This document shows positions 40,601 through 45,284 of a stretch of 64,000 nucleotides of DNA, in pieces. Within the stretch, counting starts at the first letter, position 1. Each line of letters opens with the position of its first letter. Source of the DNA: Mimachlamys varia (Eukaryota; Mollusca; Bivalvia; Pectinida; Pectinidae); NCBI GenBank assembly GCA_947623455.1, contig OX392530.1:1401501-1465500 (forward strand), read 5' to 3'. Both the position numbers and the translations under genes were made by a program. Under the pieces are notes generated by a model, which saw only the letters and a list, made by a program, of their open reading frames with translations, was not told the origin of the DNA and did no database searches.

Positions 40601-42876
40601 TTGGATTTTGGCAGTTAAAATGTATGATCTCCGTTTCTCAGGAAGTACTGGGTGAATCTTTCCCGAATGTTATATGCTTGTTGGCCATTGTCTCTAGCTT
40701 TACATGATAATTATCTGACCGGCATAGGCATCTAAAAAATACCTATGTAAGATTTAACATCGCTACTACTTCACATACTCGTACAATTCAGAGGGGATCT
40801 TTCGCAAAATGAGATATTCAGAATTATTCCCCTTTTTCTATTGATGTACAAGTATTCTTTTGAGATAGATTCAGAAACTGTTTTAACGGTTAGATTTTGA
40901 TACATTTGTATCACTATTTCCGACTAACGTCTAGATACAAAATACAAGATACATGATTCTCCATTTAACGTCGCGTATTGGAACAATAAACATTATTACT
41001 GATGTGATATTATTGTGACAAATGATAGATTTGTCTTAAATTTGCTAGTTGTGTCCTTAAAAAACCTTGTGTAAAACTGTCCCAATTGACAATACTCGTA
41101 CGTAATACAATTATGTAAGAAATAATACATTTTAGCTTCTTGCATATCATTATACAAAATTCTCATAACGAAGCGTTTCCCACAAGCATTTGACATTGTG
41201 AAAATGAAGGTCAAACACTATAAAATATCTTCTACAGATCTGATAAAATCCTTTGTTGGTGAGCTAGAAGAACTTCTGTCGTACACTGAACACTAAAAAA
41301 ATATCAAATTAGTCATTTATCATAGAGTTTTAGTTACTTAATTGCACAATTTTTGCACTTCTTATCTTGTTTTGCCAAGCAATGCTAAGAAGTATGTAAA
41401 TATATCTGGATGAATATGCTATTGGGCGGATATTTGTTTTTGGATAGAAATCTTAGATAAGAGAAACTTGATTAATGGTAAGGTGGTAAAATTGAGGATT
41501 GCACACCTGTATATGGTTATAGACACTCTGTGAAGCGCCTGCCCGTCGTCATAGATACGTACAGGTAACATAGTAATATAGGTAACCCATAATGTTTGGG
41601 GAATATATACATTGATATAACAGGTTTAATGATATTAATTTGACAGAAATTAATGTAAATAAGGGAGGCATAAAAAGTTAACTTCTAATTAAAAATATAT
41701 TGGGGAGAGTATATTATTATACTTACCTATCATTGGTGGTATTCTGTGGCGTTTTTTATAATCTCATCTTACACTTGACTATTTATCTTAAAAAGTTTTA
41801 TAGACGTACAACTTTGATATGACTAATTTACTAAAAGAGATTGAGATATACAGTGATATACTTACGTCGTTTAAGAAAACGGTCATATTAAATTGAAATT
41901 TGGTGTTTGTTGTTTACTCAAAATTGTACAAGTCTTACTAGCTTGCCATGGTATTTATAGGAATCATTTATAAATACTATGTGTCTGTTTCGTATCAAGA
42001 CTTGTGTGCGTAAAAAAAAACATCTGTCTGACGCTGATTCTGAGGGGAATAACGGGGACGTTCGATGATACTGTTCATGCAATGTTATCTTGGCACGATG
42101 GACAGACAGACAGACAGACACTTCGTTCCCTCTTTACAGAGATTTATCCTATGTCATACATACATGTGGTTATAAACGAAATTAACTTCCAAAATACACA
42201 TATAAACATTAAAGGTTCGATAAAAACATTTGTGTCCTTCGATAGAAATATCACCATTTGAAATATTACTACGTTTAGTATTTTTGTTAATACACTTAGG
42301 TACACTGATATACGCGTAGTATTGTCTTTCACTTCTTGTAAAAATACTTATATTAGTACAGTTATCAATATCGAAGACGCTGTACATAAGGTTACATTGT
42401 ACAATTATAGGACTACACTTACAAGTTCATTTTACCACAATATGAAGTTATATGAAATGCCACATCATCATTTGACATCAGTGAAAAGACAAAGAACGGA
42501 CACCTGATTCTAAATACACTTTCACCACATTTTTCTTTCTCGAATGAGCACAGGTATTTTTTATAACACTAAGCTATGTTTACGTATATACGTATCAAGT
42601 TTGACAATACAAATTAATACAAACATCTGCTAACAAATTTGACATGAAAGAATTTGTTCATTTCTAAGTAGAATTGGTACATCTAGTATCTAGAATATTG
42701 ATTACAACAATGAAATATTGAAGATTTTCGGACGTGTAACGGTTTCGTTTAAAGGAATGACCAGTATTATTATCTTTTCAACGTTAATTATTACTAATCA
42801 AATACGTTAAATGTATACTTACATTCCACAGAAAAATGCACAATGCAAGTGTAAAATCCATTGGAGTCACCCTCAT
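1568..42876 (-). CDS. Large secreted DSL / mucin / tandem-module protein (gene model, 33 visible exons, 3' end off the left edge)
   Basis: Joined from exons listed separately below. Order: signal peptide, MNNL-like domain (exons 2-5), DSL domain (exon 6), W-x-G-x-Y-x-C domain (exon 7), EGF-like piece (exon 8), mucin repeats (exon 9), then S/L exon pairs. Every exon has GT and AG at its borders and a length that fits its phases; only the exon before 4979-5247 is missing. MNNL plus DSL is the receptor-binding head of Notch ligands (Delta, Serrate/Jagged), but the long EGF array of those ligands is absent and is replaced by mucin and unknown modules. Inferred role: extracellular adhesion, signalling or mucus/immune surface protein. 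The visible CDS is about 6.3 kb. The last visible exon ends in phase 2, so at least one more exon lies left of position 1. The splice model comes from reading alone and needs transcript support. Confidence 0.8.
1785..2047 (-). CDS. Exon 32: L12
   Basis: 263 nt, phase 2 to 1, 87 codons. It opens S-L-W-K-W-D-Y-V-L-R-V-N-G-T, has E-R-Y-E-L and ends E-K-L-H-K-A-W-L-A-I before GTAACT. The TAA soon after is in the intron, not the end of the protein, because the donor and the next S exon follow. Confidence 0.76.
2243..2289. repeat. Poly-C tract followed by CA repeat
   Basis: About 35 nearly uninterrupted C bases (one G) then about six CA units, within the intron between S12 and L12. Confidence 0.95.
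2588..2645 (-). CDS. Exon 31: S12
   Basis: 58 nt, phase 1 to 2: S-S-N-V-D-V-K-F-I-R-Q-K-Q-F-V-S-L-T before GTAAGT; acceptor TTTTTAACAG. Confidence 0.74.
2646..4978. other. Intron L11-S12, no exon recognised
   Basis: Holds a Penelope-like tail (3152-3412) and otherwise unremarkable AT-rich sequence. The minus frame at 4077-4262 was checked as a possible S exon and does not fit the phase. Confidence 0.5.
3152..3412 (-). mobile_element. Penelope-like element tail (copy 1)
   Basis: Reverse-strand match to the 3' part of the element at 52950-54902, including the stretch around CATGTAAATCTTG, GAAGAGTAAGCGTCTTCTGC and CCATAATCCGAACTCAAAAT. Confidence 0.7.
4979..5247 (-). CDS. Exon 30: L11, without an intact S partner
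   Basis: 269 nt, phase 2 to 1, 89 codons. It opens S-S-W-K-L-H-Y-S-L-S-I-N-G-T and ends V-K-E-V-W-Q-E-H-Y-G before GTAGGT; a good module. L10 ends in phase 1 and this exon starts in phase 2, so they cannot join directly. The only placed S-like candidate (5445-5498) has an in-frame stop. Either an S exon was missed or this module is skipped. Confidence 0.65.
5445..5498 (-). pseudogene. Possible decayed S exon (S11)
   Basis: Flanked by a plausible acceptor (CTAAACAG) and donor (GTAAAT). It is 54 nt, one short of the 55 nt seen in S8, S10 and S13, and holds an in-frame TGA. It reads N-V-K-H-L-N, stop, V-K-R-E-L-L-S, loosely like an S exon. It could equally be chance. Confidence 0.25.
5532..5658. 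repeat. Dispersed repeat A, copy 1
   Basis: About 125 bp sharing CATCACTGAAGAGTC, CAGCTGTATGATGCAGTT and AAAGGTGCAGCAT with 37211-37338. Family not identified. Confidence 0.65.
6045..6515. repeat. 54-bp tandem repeat, about 8 copies
   Basis: Unit around ACTCATACACAGGAACGAGT with AATCAAGTCAAAAACA, decaying at both ends. Being a multiple of 3, it makes an 18-residue repeat in a plus-strand frame (6156-6566), which is not taken as a gene. Intronic. Confidence 0.85.
6708..6964 (-). CDS. Exon 29: L10
   Basis: 257 nt, phase 2 to 1, 85 codons. It opens T-A-W-H-I-P-F-I-L-D-V-N-G-T and ends T-L-V-K-Q-Y-P before GTAGGA. N-glycosylation sites NGT, NIS, NVT. Confidence 0.78.
6965..9147. other. Intron S10-L10, no exon recognised
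   Basis: 2.2 kb of AT-rich sequence with no exon or clear repeat array found. Confidence 0.5.
9148..9202 (-). CDS. Exon 28: S10
   Basis: 55 nt, phase 1 to 2: D-S-V-K-V-T-I-T-S-T-P-R-E-Y-F-S-K-E before GTAAGG; acceptor TTATTTTCAG. Confidence 0.72.
9372..9425 (-). mobile_element. Penelope-like element tail, short fragment (copy 2)
   Basis: About 50 bp matching the end of the element (CCATAATCCGAACTCAAGAT and following). Confidence 0.5.
9848..10128 (-). CDS. Exon 27: L9
   Basis: 281 nt, phase 2 to 1, 93 codons. It opens S-W-R-L-Y-Y-H-V-Y-K-N and ends L-E-Q-Y-Y-S-R-Y-Y-N. Extremely tyrosine-rich. The donor GTAACA (9847) is used because it leaves the same Y-Y-N-G / Y-P-G type ending as other modules; a GTGTCC donor at 9823 would add 8 residues and also fits the phase. 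Confidence 0.72.
10363..10429 (-). CDS. Exon 26: S9
   Basis: 67 nt, phase 1 to 2. It reads F-K-V-C-G-C-Y-H-V-K-V-E-F-Q-E-E-V-V-D before GTAAGG. Two cysteines. Confidence 0.75.
11436..11677 (-). CDS. Exon 25: L8
   Basis: 242 nt, phase 2 to 1, 80 codons, the shortest L exon. It opens L-W-Q-L-T-Y-F-L-R-Y-N-G-E and ends T-S-L-L-N-Q-N-P before GTAACT. The middle strand region is shorter than in its neighbours. Confidence 0.78.
11982..12036 (-). CDS. Exon 24: S8
   Basis: 55 nt, phase 1 to 2, 17 codons: K-T-C-L-D-V-D-I-V-K-Q-Q before GTAAGT. One cysteine, close to the position of the cysteines in S2, S3 and S9. Confidence 0.7.
12300..12605. repeat. 23-bp minisatellite, about 13 copies
   Basis: Unit like CTGTATCATACATCGGCTTT plus ATT, with variants containing TCTTACAGGAGC. 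Intronic, between L7 and S8. Confidence 0.88.
12786..13054 (-). CDS. Exon 23: L7
   Basis: 269 nt, phase 2 to 1, 89 codons. It opens V-S-Y-W-R-I-I-Y-F-V-W-W-N-G and ends T-L-K-S-A-W-S-G-M-G-F. Rich in aromatic residues (Trp, Tyr). The strong donor GTGAGT at 12785 was preferred to an earlier GTTTCT. Confidence 0.78.
14225..14291 (-). CDS. Exon 22: S7
   Basis: 67 nt, phase 1 to 2. It reads D-V-N-I-T-I-K-D-Q-E-H-V-L-D-I-N before GTGAGT. A second AG 8 nt inside the exon would shift the frame; the outer AG (TTGATCAG) keeps the S pattern and phase, so it was chosen. Confidence 0.72.
14548..14822 (-). CDS. Exon 21: L6
   Basis: 275 nt, phase 2 to 1, 91 codons. It opens S-V-W-R-V-V-F-F-L-K, has T-Y-D-L-Y-L-G, and ends D-L-N-M-L-W-C-N-N-I-Q before GTAGTG. 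The opening W-x-(V/L)-x-(F/Y)-x-L is the module hallmark. NGS and NIT sites. Confidence 0.78.
14900..15065. repeat. Dispersed repeat B, copy 1
   Basis: Shares TATGTTCGT(A/G)TAAGCCTCCTT, AGTCCGGAAC and the CACATTAT(A/G)CTGACAA end with 50965-51150. Family not identified. Confidence 0.65.
15201..15267 (-). CDS. Exon 20: S6
   Basis: 67 nt, phase 1 to 2. It reads Y-K-F-I-K-D-L-E-I-H-V-A, then E-M-V-Y-I-G-T at a GTAAGC donor. Confidence 0.72.
16233..16528 (-). CDS. Exon 19: L5
   Basis: 296 nt, phase 2 to 1, 98 codons, the longest L exon. It opens V-E-E-T-L-T-A-L-H-Y-K-L-V, has Q-F-V-L-F-F and ends Q-A-L-K-W-E before GTAGAT. No cysteine. Confidence 0.77.
16762..16813 (-). CDS. Exon 18: S5
   Basis: 52 nt, phase 1 to 2, the shortest S exon, 16 codons: T-I-A-K-V-L-K-S-I-I-Y-T. 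Acceptor CTTGCAG, donor GTAAGT. Confidence 0.65.
17051..17340 (-). CDS. Exon 17: L4
   Basis: 290 nt, phase 2 to 1, 96 codons. It opens E-F-V-T-N-L-I-C-Y-L, has T-F-V-L-Y-V-K-G and ends Q-I-Q-I-G-W-N-N-T-F-T before GTAAAC. One cysteine. The helix-like end is less regular than in other modules. Confidence 0.77.
18070..18462 (+). mobile_element. TTAA-flanked MITE, copy 1
   Basis: About 390 bp, starting TTAA-AGGCCCAATATACGTAACTT and ending with the inverse, AAGTTACGTATATTGGGCCT-TTAA type. TTAA target duplication and short inverted ends suggest a piggyBac-type non-autonomous element. Lies in the L4/S4 intron. Confidence 0.85.
18798..18867 (-). CDS. Exon 16: S4
   Basis: 70 nt, phase 1 to 2. It reads D-W-K-I-T-I-K-G-S-E-L-F-V-S-P-D before a GTAAGT donor: the clearest form of the S pattern (strand I-x-I, acidic residue, hydrophobic triplet, polar end). 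Confidence 0.75.
19125..19470. repeat. 32-bp minisatellite, about 10 copies
   Basis: Unit like GAGTATGGAGTATCTTTGAG followed by CTGATGAAGTTT, in the intron just downstream of L3. Confidence 0.85.
19505..19782 (-). CDS. Exon 15: L3
   Basis: 278 nt, phase 2 to 1, 92 codons. It opens L-I-Y-F-N-Y-L after M-T-A, has P-Y-T-L-Y-M-G and S-Y-L-I-R-G strands, and ends T-T-S-W-T-N-W-T before GTGAGT. N-glycosylation sites NSS and NWT. Confidence 0.78.
19880..19951 (-). repeat. tRNA-like sequence (SINE head)
   Basis: Minus strand carries a D-arm-like GCTCAGTGGTAGAGC (A box) and, about 35 nt later, GGAATCGATCCCC (B box) at tRNA spacing. Acceptor and anticodon stems do not pair well, so this is likely a tRNA-derived SINE rather than a working tRNA. 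Confidence 0.5.
20322..20610. repeat. 37-bp tandem repeat made of an exon-intron junction
   Basis: Unit (plus) CCATTGTCCCCTGTGTACTG followed by GACACCGTCAGACTTAC. On the minus strand each unit is the end of exon S3 plus its GTAAGT donor. Donor borders fall at 20365, 20402, 20439, 20476, 20513, 20550 and 20587; the one at 20513 reads GTATGT. Confidence 0.92.
20587..20656 (-). CDS. Exon 14: S3, with a duplicated donor
   Basis: 70 nt, phase 1 to 2, 22 codons, including K-D-C-S-I-C-N-I-T-I-A and Q-Y-T-G-D-N. Its last 19 nt and its donor (GTAAGT) are copied six more times downstream at exact 37-bp steps. Reading past the first donor meets TAA at once (GGG TAA), so only the first donor gives an open frame. 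Confidence 0.75.
21121..21386 (-). CDS. Exon 13: L2
   Basis: 266 nt, phase 2 to 1, 88 codons. It opens V-E-L-T-K-I-Y-V-F-V-E-R-D-G and ends F-L-Q-Q-V-W-A-A-E-Y-P before GTGAAA. It shows the module ending seen in most copies: acidic or polar residue, helix-like F-x-x-F-L-x-x-V-W, then Y-P-G. Confidence 0.8.
21763..21838 (-). CDS. Exon 12: S2
   Basis: 76 nt, phase 1 to 2, the longest S exon. It reads F-Q-A-C-V-S-L-I-N-T-V-I-N, then K-F-E-E-F-V-G-P-G before a GTAAGT donor. Confidence 0.7.
22918..23174 (-). CDS. Exon 11: L1 (long half of module 1)
   Basis: 257 nt, phase 2 to 1, 85 codons. It opens V-D-V-C-V-V-S-V-T-L-T-V and ends S-A-L-N-A-S-C at a GTGAGT donor. Unlike later modules it carries two cysteines, near the start and end, that could pair. 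The middle V-I-L-Y-T-G and L-D-Y-A-L-T-F-I-V strands align with the Y-x-(L/V) and F-x-(L/F) strands of other L exons. Confidence 0.75.
23877..24212 (-). mobile_element. Penelope-like element tail (copy 3)
   Basis: Reverse-strand match to the 3' third of the element, from the GAGAAATATTCTGTATCTTT region to the terminal GATTATGATTTTGTTAACGC. Lies between S1 and L1. Confidence 0.75.
24320..24386 (-). CDS. Exon 10: S1 (short half of module 1)
   Basis: 67 nt, phase 1 to 2, 21 codons, including I-P-V-K-D-I-H-V-Q-A-V. Good acceptor (TGTTTTCAG) and strong donor (GTAAGA). Matches the S pattern: one beta strand (V/I alternation), then a short charged stretch and a junction glycine. Confidence 0.72.
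24405..24932. repeat. 52-bp tandem repeat, about 10 copies
   Basis: Nearly identical units of AAAGGTTTACAGGGAACTCT plus TGTGAATGTTTAACAACATT and ATGTACAACCTT, starting about 20 bp from exon S1 on its acceptor side. Very low divergence implies recent expansion. Confidence 0.95.
25225..25420 (+). mobile_element. Penelope-like element tail (copy 4)
   Basis: Forward match around ACATGGCGGGTGTCGTCGAT and GAAGACGCTTACTC, ending GATTATGATTTTGTTAACAC, 16 bp from the end of the mucin exon. Confidence 0.72.
25437..26537 (-). CDS. Exon 9: Thr/Ser/Pro mucin region with 15-residue tandem repeats
   Basis: 1101 nt, phase 1 to phase 1, 366 codons, open throughout. After a start with one cysteine come T-K and T-T-P repeats, then about 17 copies of a 15-residue unit like PPSTSTPVPTTSTTM, a dense O-glycosylation target and likely an extended stalk. 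The last ~35 residues (ending M-A-W-Q-K-S) differ and resemble the C-terminal end of an L exon (D-F/Y, hydrophobic, A-W, G), so a worn L half may be fused to the mucin exon. The 45-bp DNA units are nearly identical, so copy number should vary between individuals. The antisense 349-codon frame is a by-product. Confidence 0.82.
25560..26330. repeat. 45-bp coding minisatellite in the mucin exon
   Basis: About 17 units of GTTGATGGTGGCATTGTGGT plus TGAGGTGGTAGGAACAGGAGTAGAA (plus strand), encoding the 15-residue Thr/Ser/Pro unit on the minus strand. Confidence 0.93.
27725..27808 (-). CDS. Exon 8: small cysteine-rich, EGF-like piece
   Basis: 84 nt, phase 1 to phase 1. It reads Y-F-D-G-C-N-M-A-G-T-C-V-R, then Q-F-Y-C-C-C-N-E. 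The C-x(3)-G-x-C ... (F/Y)-x-C-x-C pattern is the second half of an EGF domain; the leading cysteines are absent and an extra cysteine makes a CCC run. Acceptor TTTCCAG, donor GTAGCT. Phase 1-1 borders are usual for EGF exons. Confidence 0.7.
28690..29060. repeat. 41-bp tandem repeat, about 8 copies
   Basis: Unit AACTGTGTATGCTAGTTACA then CAACTGTTCGTGTTAGTTAAT. It grades into the 21-bp array on its right and looks like a higher-order form of it. Confidence 0.88.
29060..30460. repeat. 21-bp satellite, about 60 copies
   Basis: Unit TGTGTATTAGTGTTACACAA plus C. Being a multiple of 3 with few stop triplets it leaves long open frames on both strands (372, 381, 351 codons), all of low complexity and not genes. 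Intron between exons 7 and 8. Confidence 0.95.
30594..30938 (-). CDS. Exon 7: W-x-G-x-Y-x-C extracellular domain
   Basis: 345 nt, phase 1 to phase 1, 114 codons. It opens V-W-E-G-Q-Y-R-C-P-G and closes E-P-C-T-V-L-N-I-T-R, with alternating hydrophobic residues between (T-F-V-L-N-V, D-I-T-I-Q-S-I-V-I, L-G-T-Y), so a small beta-rich domain closed by one disulfide is likely. Extracellular domains with W-x-G-x-Y-x-C at the start and C-x-x-x-L-x-x-x-R near the end occur in invertebrate and bacterial proteins; the match is by eye only. A symmetric 1-1 exon that could be shuffled or skipped in frame. Confidence 0.75.
30905..31260. repeat. ~125-bp repeat containing the 5' end of exon 7, 3 copies
   Basis: Copies start near 30905, 31030 and 31155. 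Each holds the acceptor region and the first ~35 nt of exon 7. Copy 2 keeps a CTAG acceptor (31063); copy 3 has lost the AG. Copy 2 reads into TAA (31026-31020 region), so only the inner copy is productive. Confidence 0.85.
31480..32297. repeat. 34-bp minisatellite, about 24 copies
   Basis: Unit CCTAGTCACGGAGGGACTGA then GGTGATACCGTGTT, with A/G and C/T variants arranged in runs (a block of GCTCC forms in the middle). Intronic between DSL exon and exon 7. Confidence 0.95.
33058..33257 (-). CDS. Exon 6: DSL domain
   Basis: 200 nt, phase 2 to phase 1. After L-S-L-K-V-K-V comes Y-C-D-P-H-Y-Y-G-D-D-C, C (S-I-N between), G-H-Y-T-C, C-N-A-G-W-K and a final C: the six-cysteine DSL fold of Delta/Serrate/LAG-2 ligands, which binds Notch. 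Two oddities: the loop before G-H-Y-T-C reads A-D-N-A-C-D with a seventh cysteine, and it lacks the usual R-x-D-x-F residues; also W-K-E replaces the common W-x-G. About 17 residues follow, including one more cysteine (P-A-D-C-S-V-Y). Its 5' junction has been copied in tandem (see the 59-bp array). Confidence 0.88.
33219..33513. repeat. 59-bp tandem repeat made of the DSL exon's 3' splice site, 5 copies
   Basis: Each unit holds GTTTTCAG plus the first ~38 nt of exon 6. Acceptor borders fall at 33257 (the real one), 33316, 33434 and 33493; the copy at 33375 has lost its AG. Steps are exactly 59 bp. Confidence 0.92.
33523..33703. repeat. Foldback (inverted repeat), ~67-bp arms
   Basis: Arms 33523-33590 and 33637-33703 pair through GCCATAGCCTCAAAGTG and CACTTTGAGGCTATGGC and AATCACAACAAACAGAAAT, with a ~46-bp loop. 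Confidence 0.88.
33703..33893 (+). mobile_element. Penelope-like element tail (copy 5)
   Basis: Forward match from ATTTACATGGCGG to the terminal GATTATGGTTTTGTTGACGC, directly abutting the foldback on its left. Confidence 0.72.
34289..34455 (-). CDS. Exon 5: MNNL domain, last part
   Basis: 167 nt, phase 0 to phase 2, 55 codons. It starts G-S-A-Y-L-S-V-L-V-T-D-S-D, matching the G-x-(F/Y)-x-L-x-(I/V) strand plus acidic loop of C2-like Notch-ligand domains, and ends Q-R-P-Q-Q-P-T before the DSL exon. Two N-glycosylation sites (NFT, NST). Pyrimidine-rich acceptor (TGTTTTTGTTTCAG) and GTGTGT donor. Confidence 0.75.
35117..35237 (-). CDS. Exon 4: MNNL domain, third part
   Basis: 121 nt, phase 2 to phase 0, 40 codons. 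It contains N-L-T-G-D-S-C-G-F-G and ends L-F-S-F-D-T-W-K at a strong GTGAGT donor. The end corresponds to the F-x-W-(P/K)-G turn of Notch-ligand N-terminal domains, completed by the glycine that opens exon 5. One N-glycosylation site (NLT). Confidence 0.75.
35664..36042. mobile_element. Two Penelope-like tails in inverted orientation (copies 6 and 7)
   Basis: 35664-35812 is a reverse copy and 35893-36042 a forward copy of the same terminal segment, separated by ~80 bp, so the pair can fold on itself. Confidence 0.72.
36085..36625. repeat. 24-bp minisatellite, about 21 copies
   Basis: Unit TATGACAAATATTGTAACAA plus TTAC/TTAA, very AT-rich, between exons 3 and 4. Confidence 0.92.
36954..37043 (-). 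CDS. Exon 3: MNNL domain, second part
   Basis: 90 nt, phase 2 to phase 2. It reads N-C-G-Y-G-G-S-S-K-P-W-E-L-T-T-P-P, matching the C-x-(Y/F)-G ... T-P stretch that follows the cysteine cluster in Notch ligands. The acceptor (CTCCAG) is clear. The donor is weak (GTGTTG), chosen because it is the only one that fits the phase of exon 4; a different 3' border is possible. Confidence 0.55.
37211..37338. repeat. Dispersed repeat A, copy 2
   Basis: Same orientation as the copy at 5532-5658; lies upstream of exon 3 in the intron to exon 2. Confidence 0.65.
38777..38943 (-). CDS. Exon 2: MNNL (Notch-ligand N-terminal) domain, first part
   Basis: 167 nt, phase 0 to phase 2, 55 codons. It reads IFDVESKGKIAVQLVDFHNP, then N-G-Q-C-C-D-G and C-P-L-A-Q-C-D-H-H-F-T-L-C. 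A beta strand followed by G-x-C-C-D-G, C-x(4)-C and F-x-x-C is the signature of the N-terminal (C2-like) domain of Delta/Jagged proteins. Donor GTAACC, acceptor TATAG. It is too short and interrupted to show as a long open frame, so it is easily missed. Confidence 0.8.
39192..39330 (-). mobile_element. Penelope-like element fragment (copy 8)
   Basis: Diverged reverse match to the segment around 54600-54720 (CACATCCAAGT..., AAACAAGTAGACATACT..., GCATATTCAAAATATTTCTC). Confidence 0.5.
39665..40262 (+). mobile_element. Penelope-like element, RT fragment plus tail (copy 9)
   Basis: Starts inside the reverse transcriptase domain: F-N-F-T-F-R-Y-I-D-D-V-L is readable at about 39770-39810, then frameshifts, a deletion, and the usual tail with ACATGGCGGGTGCC. 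The two invariant aspartates of the RT active site (Y-I-D-D) are present, but the rest is broken. Confidence 0.8.
40263..40285. repeat. TA microsatellite
   Basis: About ten TA units directly after the Penelope-like tail; such microsatellite tails often mark retroelement ends. Confidence 0.7.
42823..42876 (-). CDS. Exon 1: signal peptide
   Basis: ATG at 42876 gives 18 residues: short N-terminal region (MRVTPMDF) then a hydrophobic run TLALCIFLW, a typical signal-peptide core. It ends in phase 0 at a strong donor (GTAAGT, 42822 downwards). Joining it to exon 2, which starts in phase 0, puts the signal peptide directly before the MNNL-like strand, as in Delta and Jagged. An internal ATG at codon 6 is an alternative start. 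A 5' untranslated exon further right cannot be excluded. The intron to exon 2 is 3.9 kb and holds Penelope-like debris. Confidence 0.65.
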
Positions 42877-45280
42877 GATATATACTCTAACTTTTAACCC
42901 AACGAAAAAATCAAATTATACAGCCATATTTGTTCAGTATTCCCCTATGACCGAGCAGCTATTCTCTCTGATAACAGATATACCCGACCACAGGTACGCT
43001 GTCGGTAGAAATGAAAGAGTACATAAATTATTTCCAATATAAAGGACCGTTTGGATTTTGAAAGGTATGTTAATGCACTACGGCTATTGATTCTGCCCTA
43101 GTTGCGAAGCTATGCTGCATGCCACACCCGTGATAAGATCAGGTACAGGTGTGGCACTAGCTGGACCAATCCACCCTTCCACAGGTAGGCTTATTAATAA
43201 CGCCTCACCTGTGTGATCACGTGAACGTCAGTGACGGCTACATCAACGGTCAGCGGTTGTCTTCAGCAATTGTACTAACCTAAGTTTGTTTGTGTCATAC
43301 CCTGCTTTCCGACTTTTGAATACGAGATATTGACAAAAGAACCACGTGATTATACCATAAGGCGACGATGAAATAGACATTAGATTTTATTTTCCTTTTA
43401 TAAGTTGAAGAGAGAAAGAGACAGGAGAAGGGGTGGGCAGGCGAGCAGGCAAGCAGACAAAGTTATCAGAAGTATCTCCGAAATCAAATGAATGGATAGA
43501 ATGCATCACCCCTAGGGTTTTGGGTAGGAGAATCTCAACCCGAAGGGAAATTGCTAAGAATATTCCATGAGGGATGAGATTCCCCTTTCTCATCGTCAAA
43601 AGGGTGATCGATTATTTTTCTCTTACCCCTCTCACCCGGTGTGTATCATATTCATAATCAGGGATTGGTTGTCATGTTATTGACATTCATTGGTGTGTTA
43701 TAGGACTGTAACGCCATTAGCTAAAACATTCATTGCTTGAATAACACACATTGGACCCAGTAGCTTGTTCTAGTCCTTGTGTAGTGGAAATGTAAATATT
43801 GTAACGCTAACGTTGCCGTCGTAATTAAGACTGACGTGACGTTAATTGACTGCTGACGTAGCGTCATGGTATTGCGTAACGTCATATCATTGTGATAGAT
43901 TAGAGAATCTAGTACCTAGAACAAGGAAAGGACATCGGTAAACGTGCGGATACGCCTGTCCAGGATAGGAGAAACTGATATACGGCAAAAAACTTCTCAA
44001 CAACACTGTGTCTATCTGGTATGGCGTGGGAGTGCAGCAAACATGTACACTTGAACCGTTTGTAAACGTGTTTAGATCTCTGCATGTGGTGCCTTACTTG
44101 GCCTAGTGTTATACAAAATAAATTGCAATGATATGGACACCCCTTTCCTATCAATAAAAATATGCGCATCTTGGTTATAGCGTTTGACTATCCGTAATAG
44201 AAGATAATCTGACTGATTACAGGAACGAATAAACATGAAGAAATAAATAATACTATGATACAAGTGCATTGAGCTCAGTATGTACAGCTACTTTGAGGTC
44301 ACCGCTTTCACAACTGATACAGTGAAACCCCAGGAATACCGAAACATCATTCAGCAAGGCCGTGTCTCGAACTCGAAATCGGCGAACCTTTTAGTTTGAA
44401 CAAGTGTTAGGAGTATCGGTTGAACTGTTTCTGAATGGTAAACATATTTTGCCACATCAAAGACACTGTTAGATAAGTGTGACATGCACATTATATGTGT
44501 CGCTCCGTTTACTTTCCACATACATGACTTCTGCCAACTTACCATAAGGGCTCATGGTCATGTAAACTTTTTAATTAGCCAATCAAATTAGCGCTAATAG
44601 AATATTTTTGAAGTGAATGTTGGTGGACGAAAAATCTTGCATAATCCCATTTGTGCGTTAAGTCATTTTGTCTCCACAAGCTGCAGATGACAGTGTCAAT
44701 TACACAATTCGACTTGATTATGAAGTACAGAGGGTGAAAAGGTCACCAGAACATGACCTCTTACAGGAGGTCTTCAGATCCTTATGAAACGGAGAGATAA
44801 CAAGGCATTGTGATCAGATTGGTTTACGTCGTGTCCAAAATGGGGGCAAAAGGAGGGACAACAAAATCAAAGGAGATTTGCAGTATTCGTTAAGAAGAAA
44901 ATAGTTGTTTCCTCATAAAATAGCGATTGCCTTAGTCTCCTTCAAATCTAAGAATCGAGACAAGGTATCTAAGAGAATCGAGGAAACTTTTGCCATGCAC
45001 CTCCCACACATACTGGGTGTGGACAAATTGTGACAAAGTCCAAAATGTGCATTACATTGTTCCTTGTACACGTCATCGGCATTTTTCTTAAGTTTCAAGT
45101 GTACTTCATGTTTTAAATAAACTCGTAACAGACGACCAAACGAATATTTCTGTAGTCTTAATATGGGCATAAATCAGTTCAGGAGTTATCAGTCACTGAT
45201 CAATAAAGCATTACCTTTGTGCTGCATGATAAGGTGTATATTGATTTGACGGGTAAGGAGGCGTGGGACTAAGGAGGTAC
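42877..45280. other. Upstream region of the large gene
   Basis: No exon recognised. 43110-43260 is less AT-rich and holds several E-box-like sites (CACCTG, CACGTG near 43218, CAGGTG) around an AT core TTATTAATAA, a plausible but unproven promoter or enhancer. Confidence 0.3.
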
Positions 45281-45284
45281 GGAC

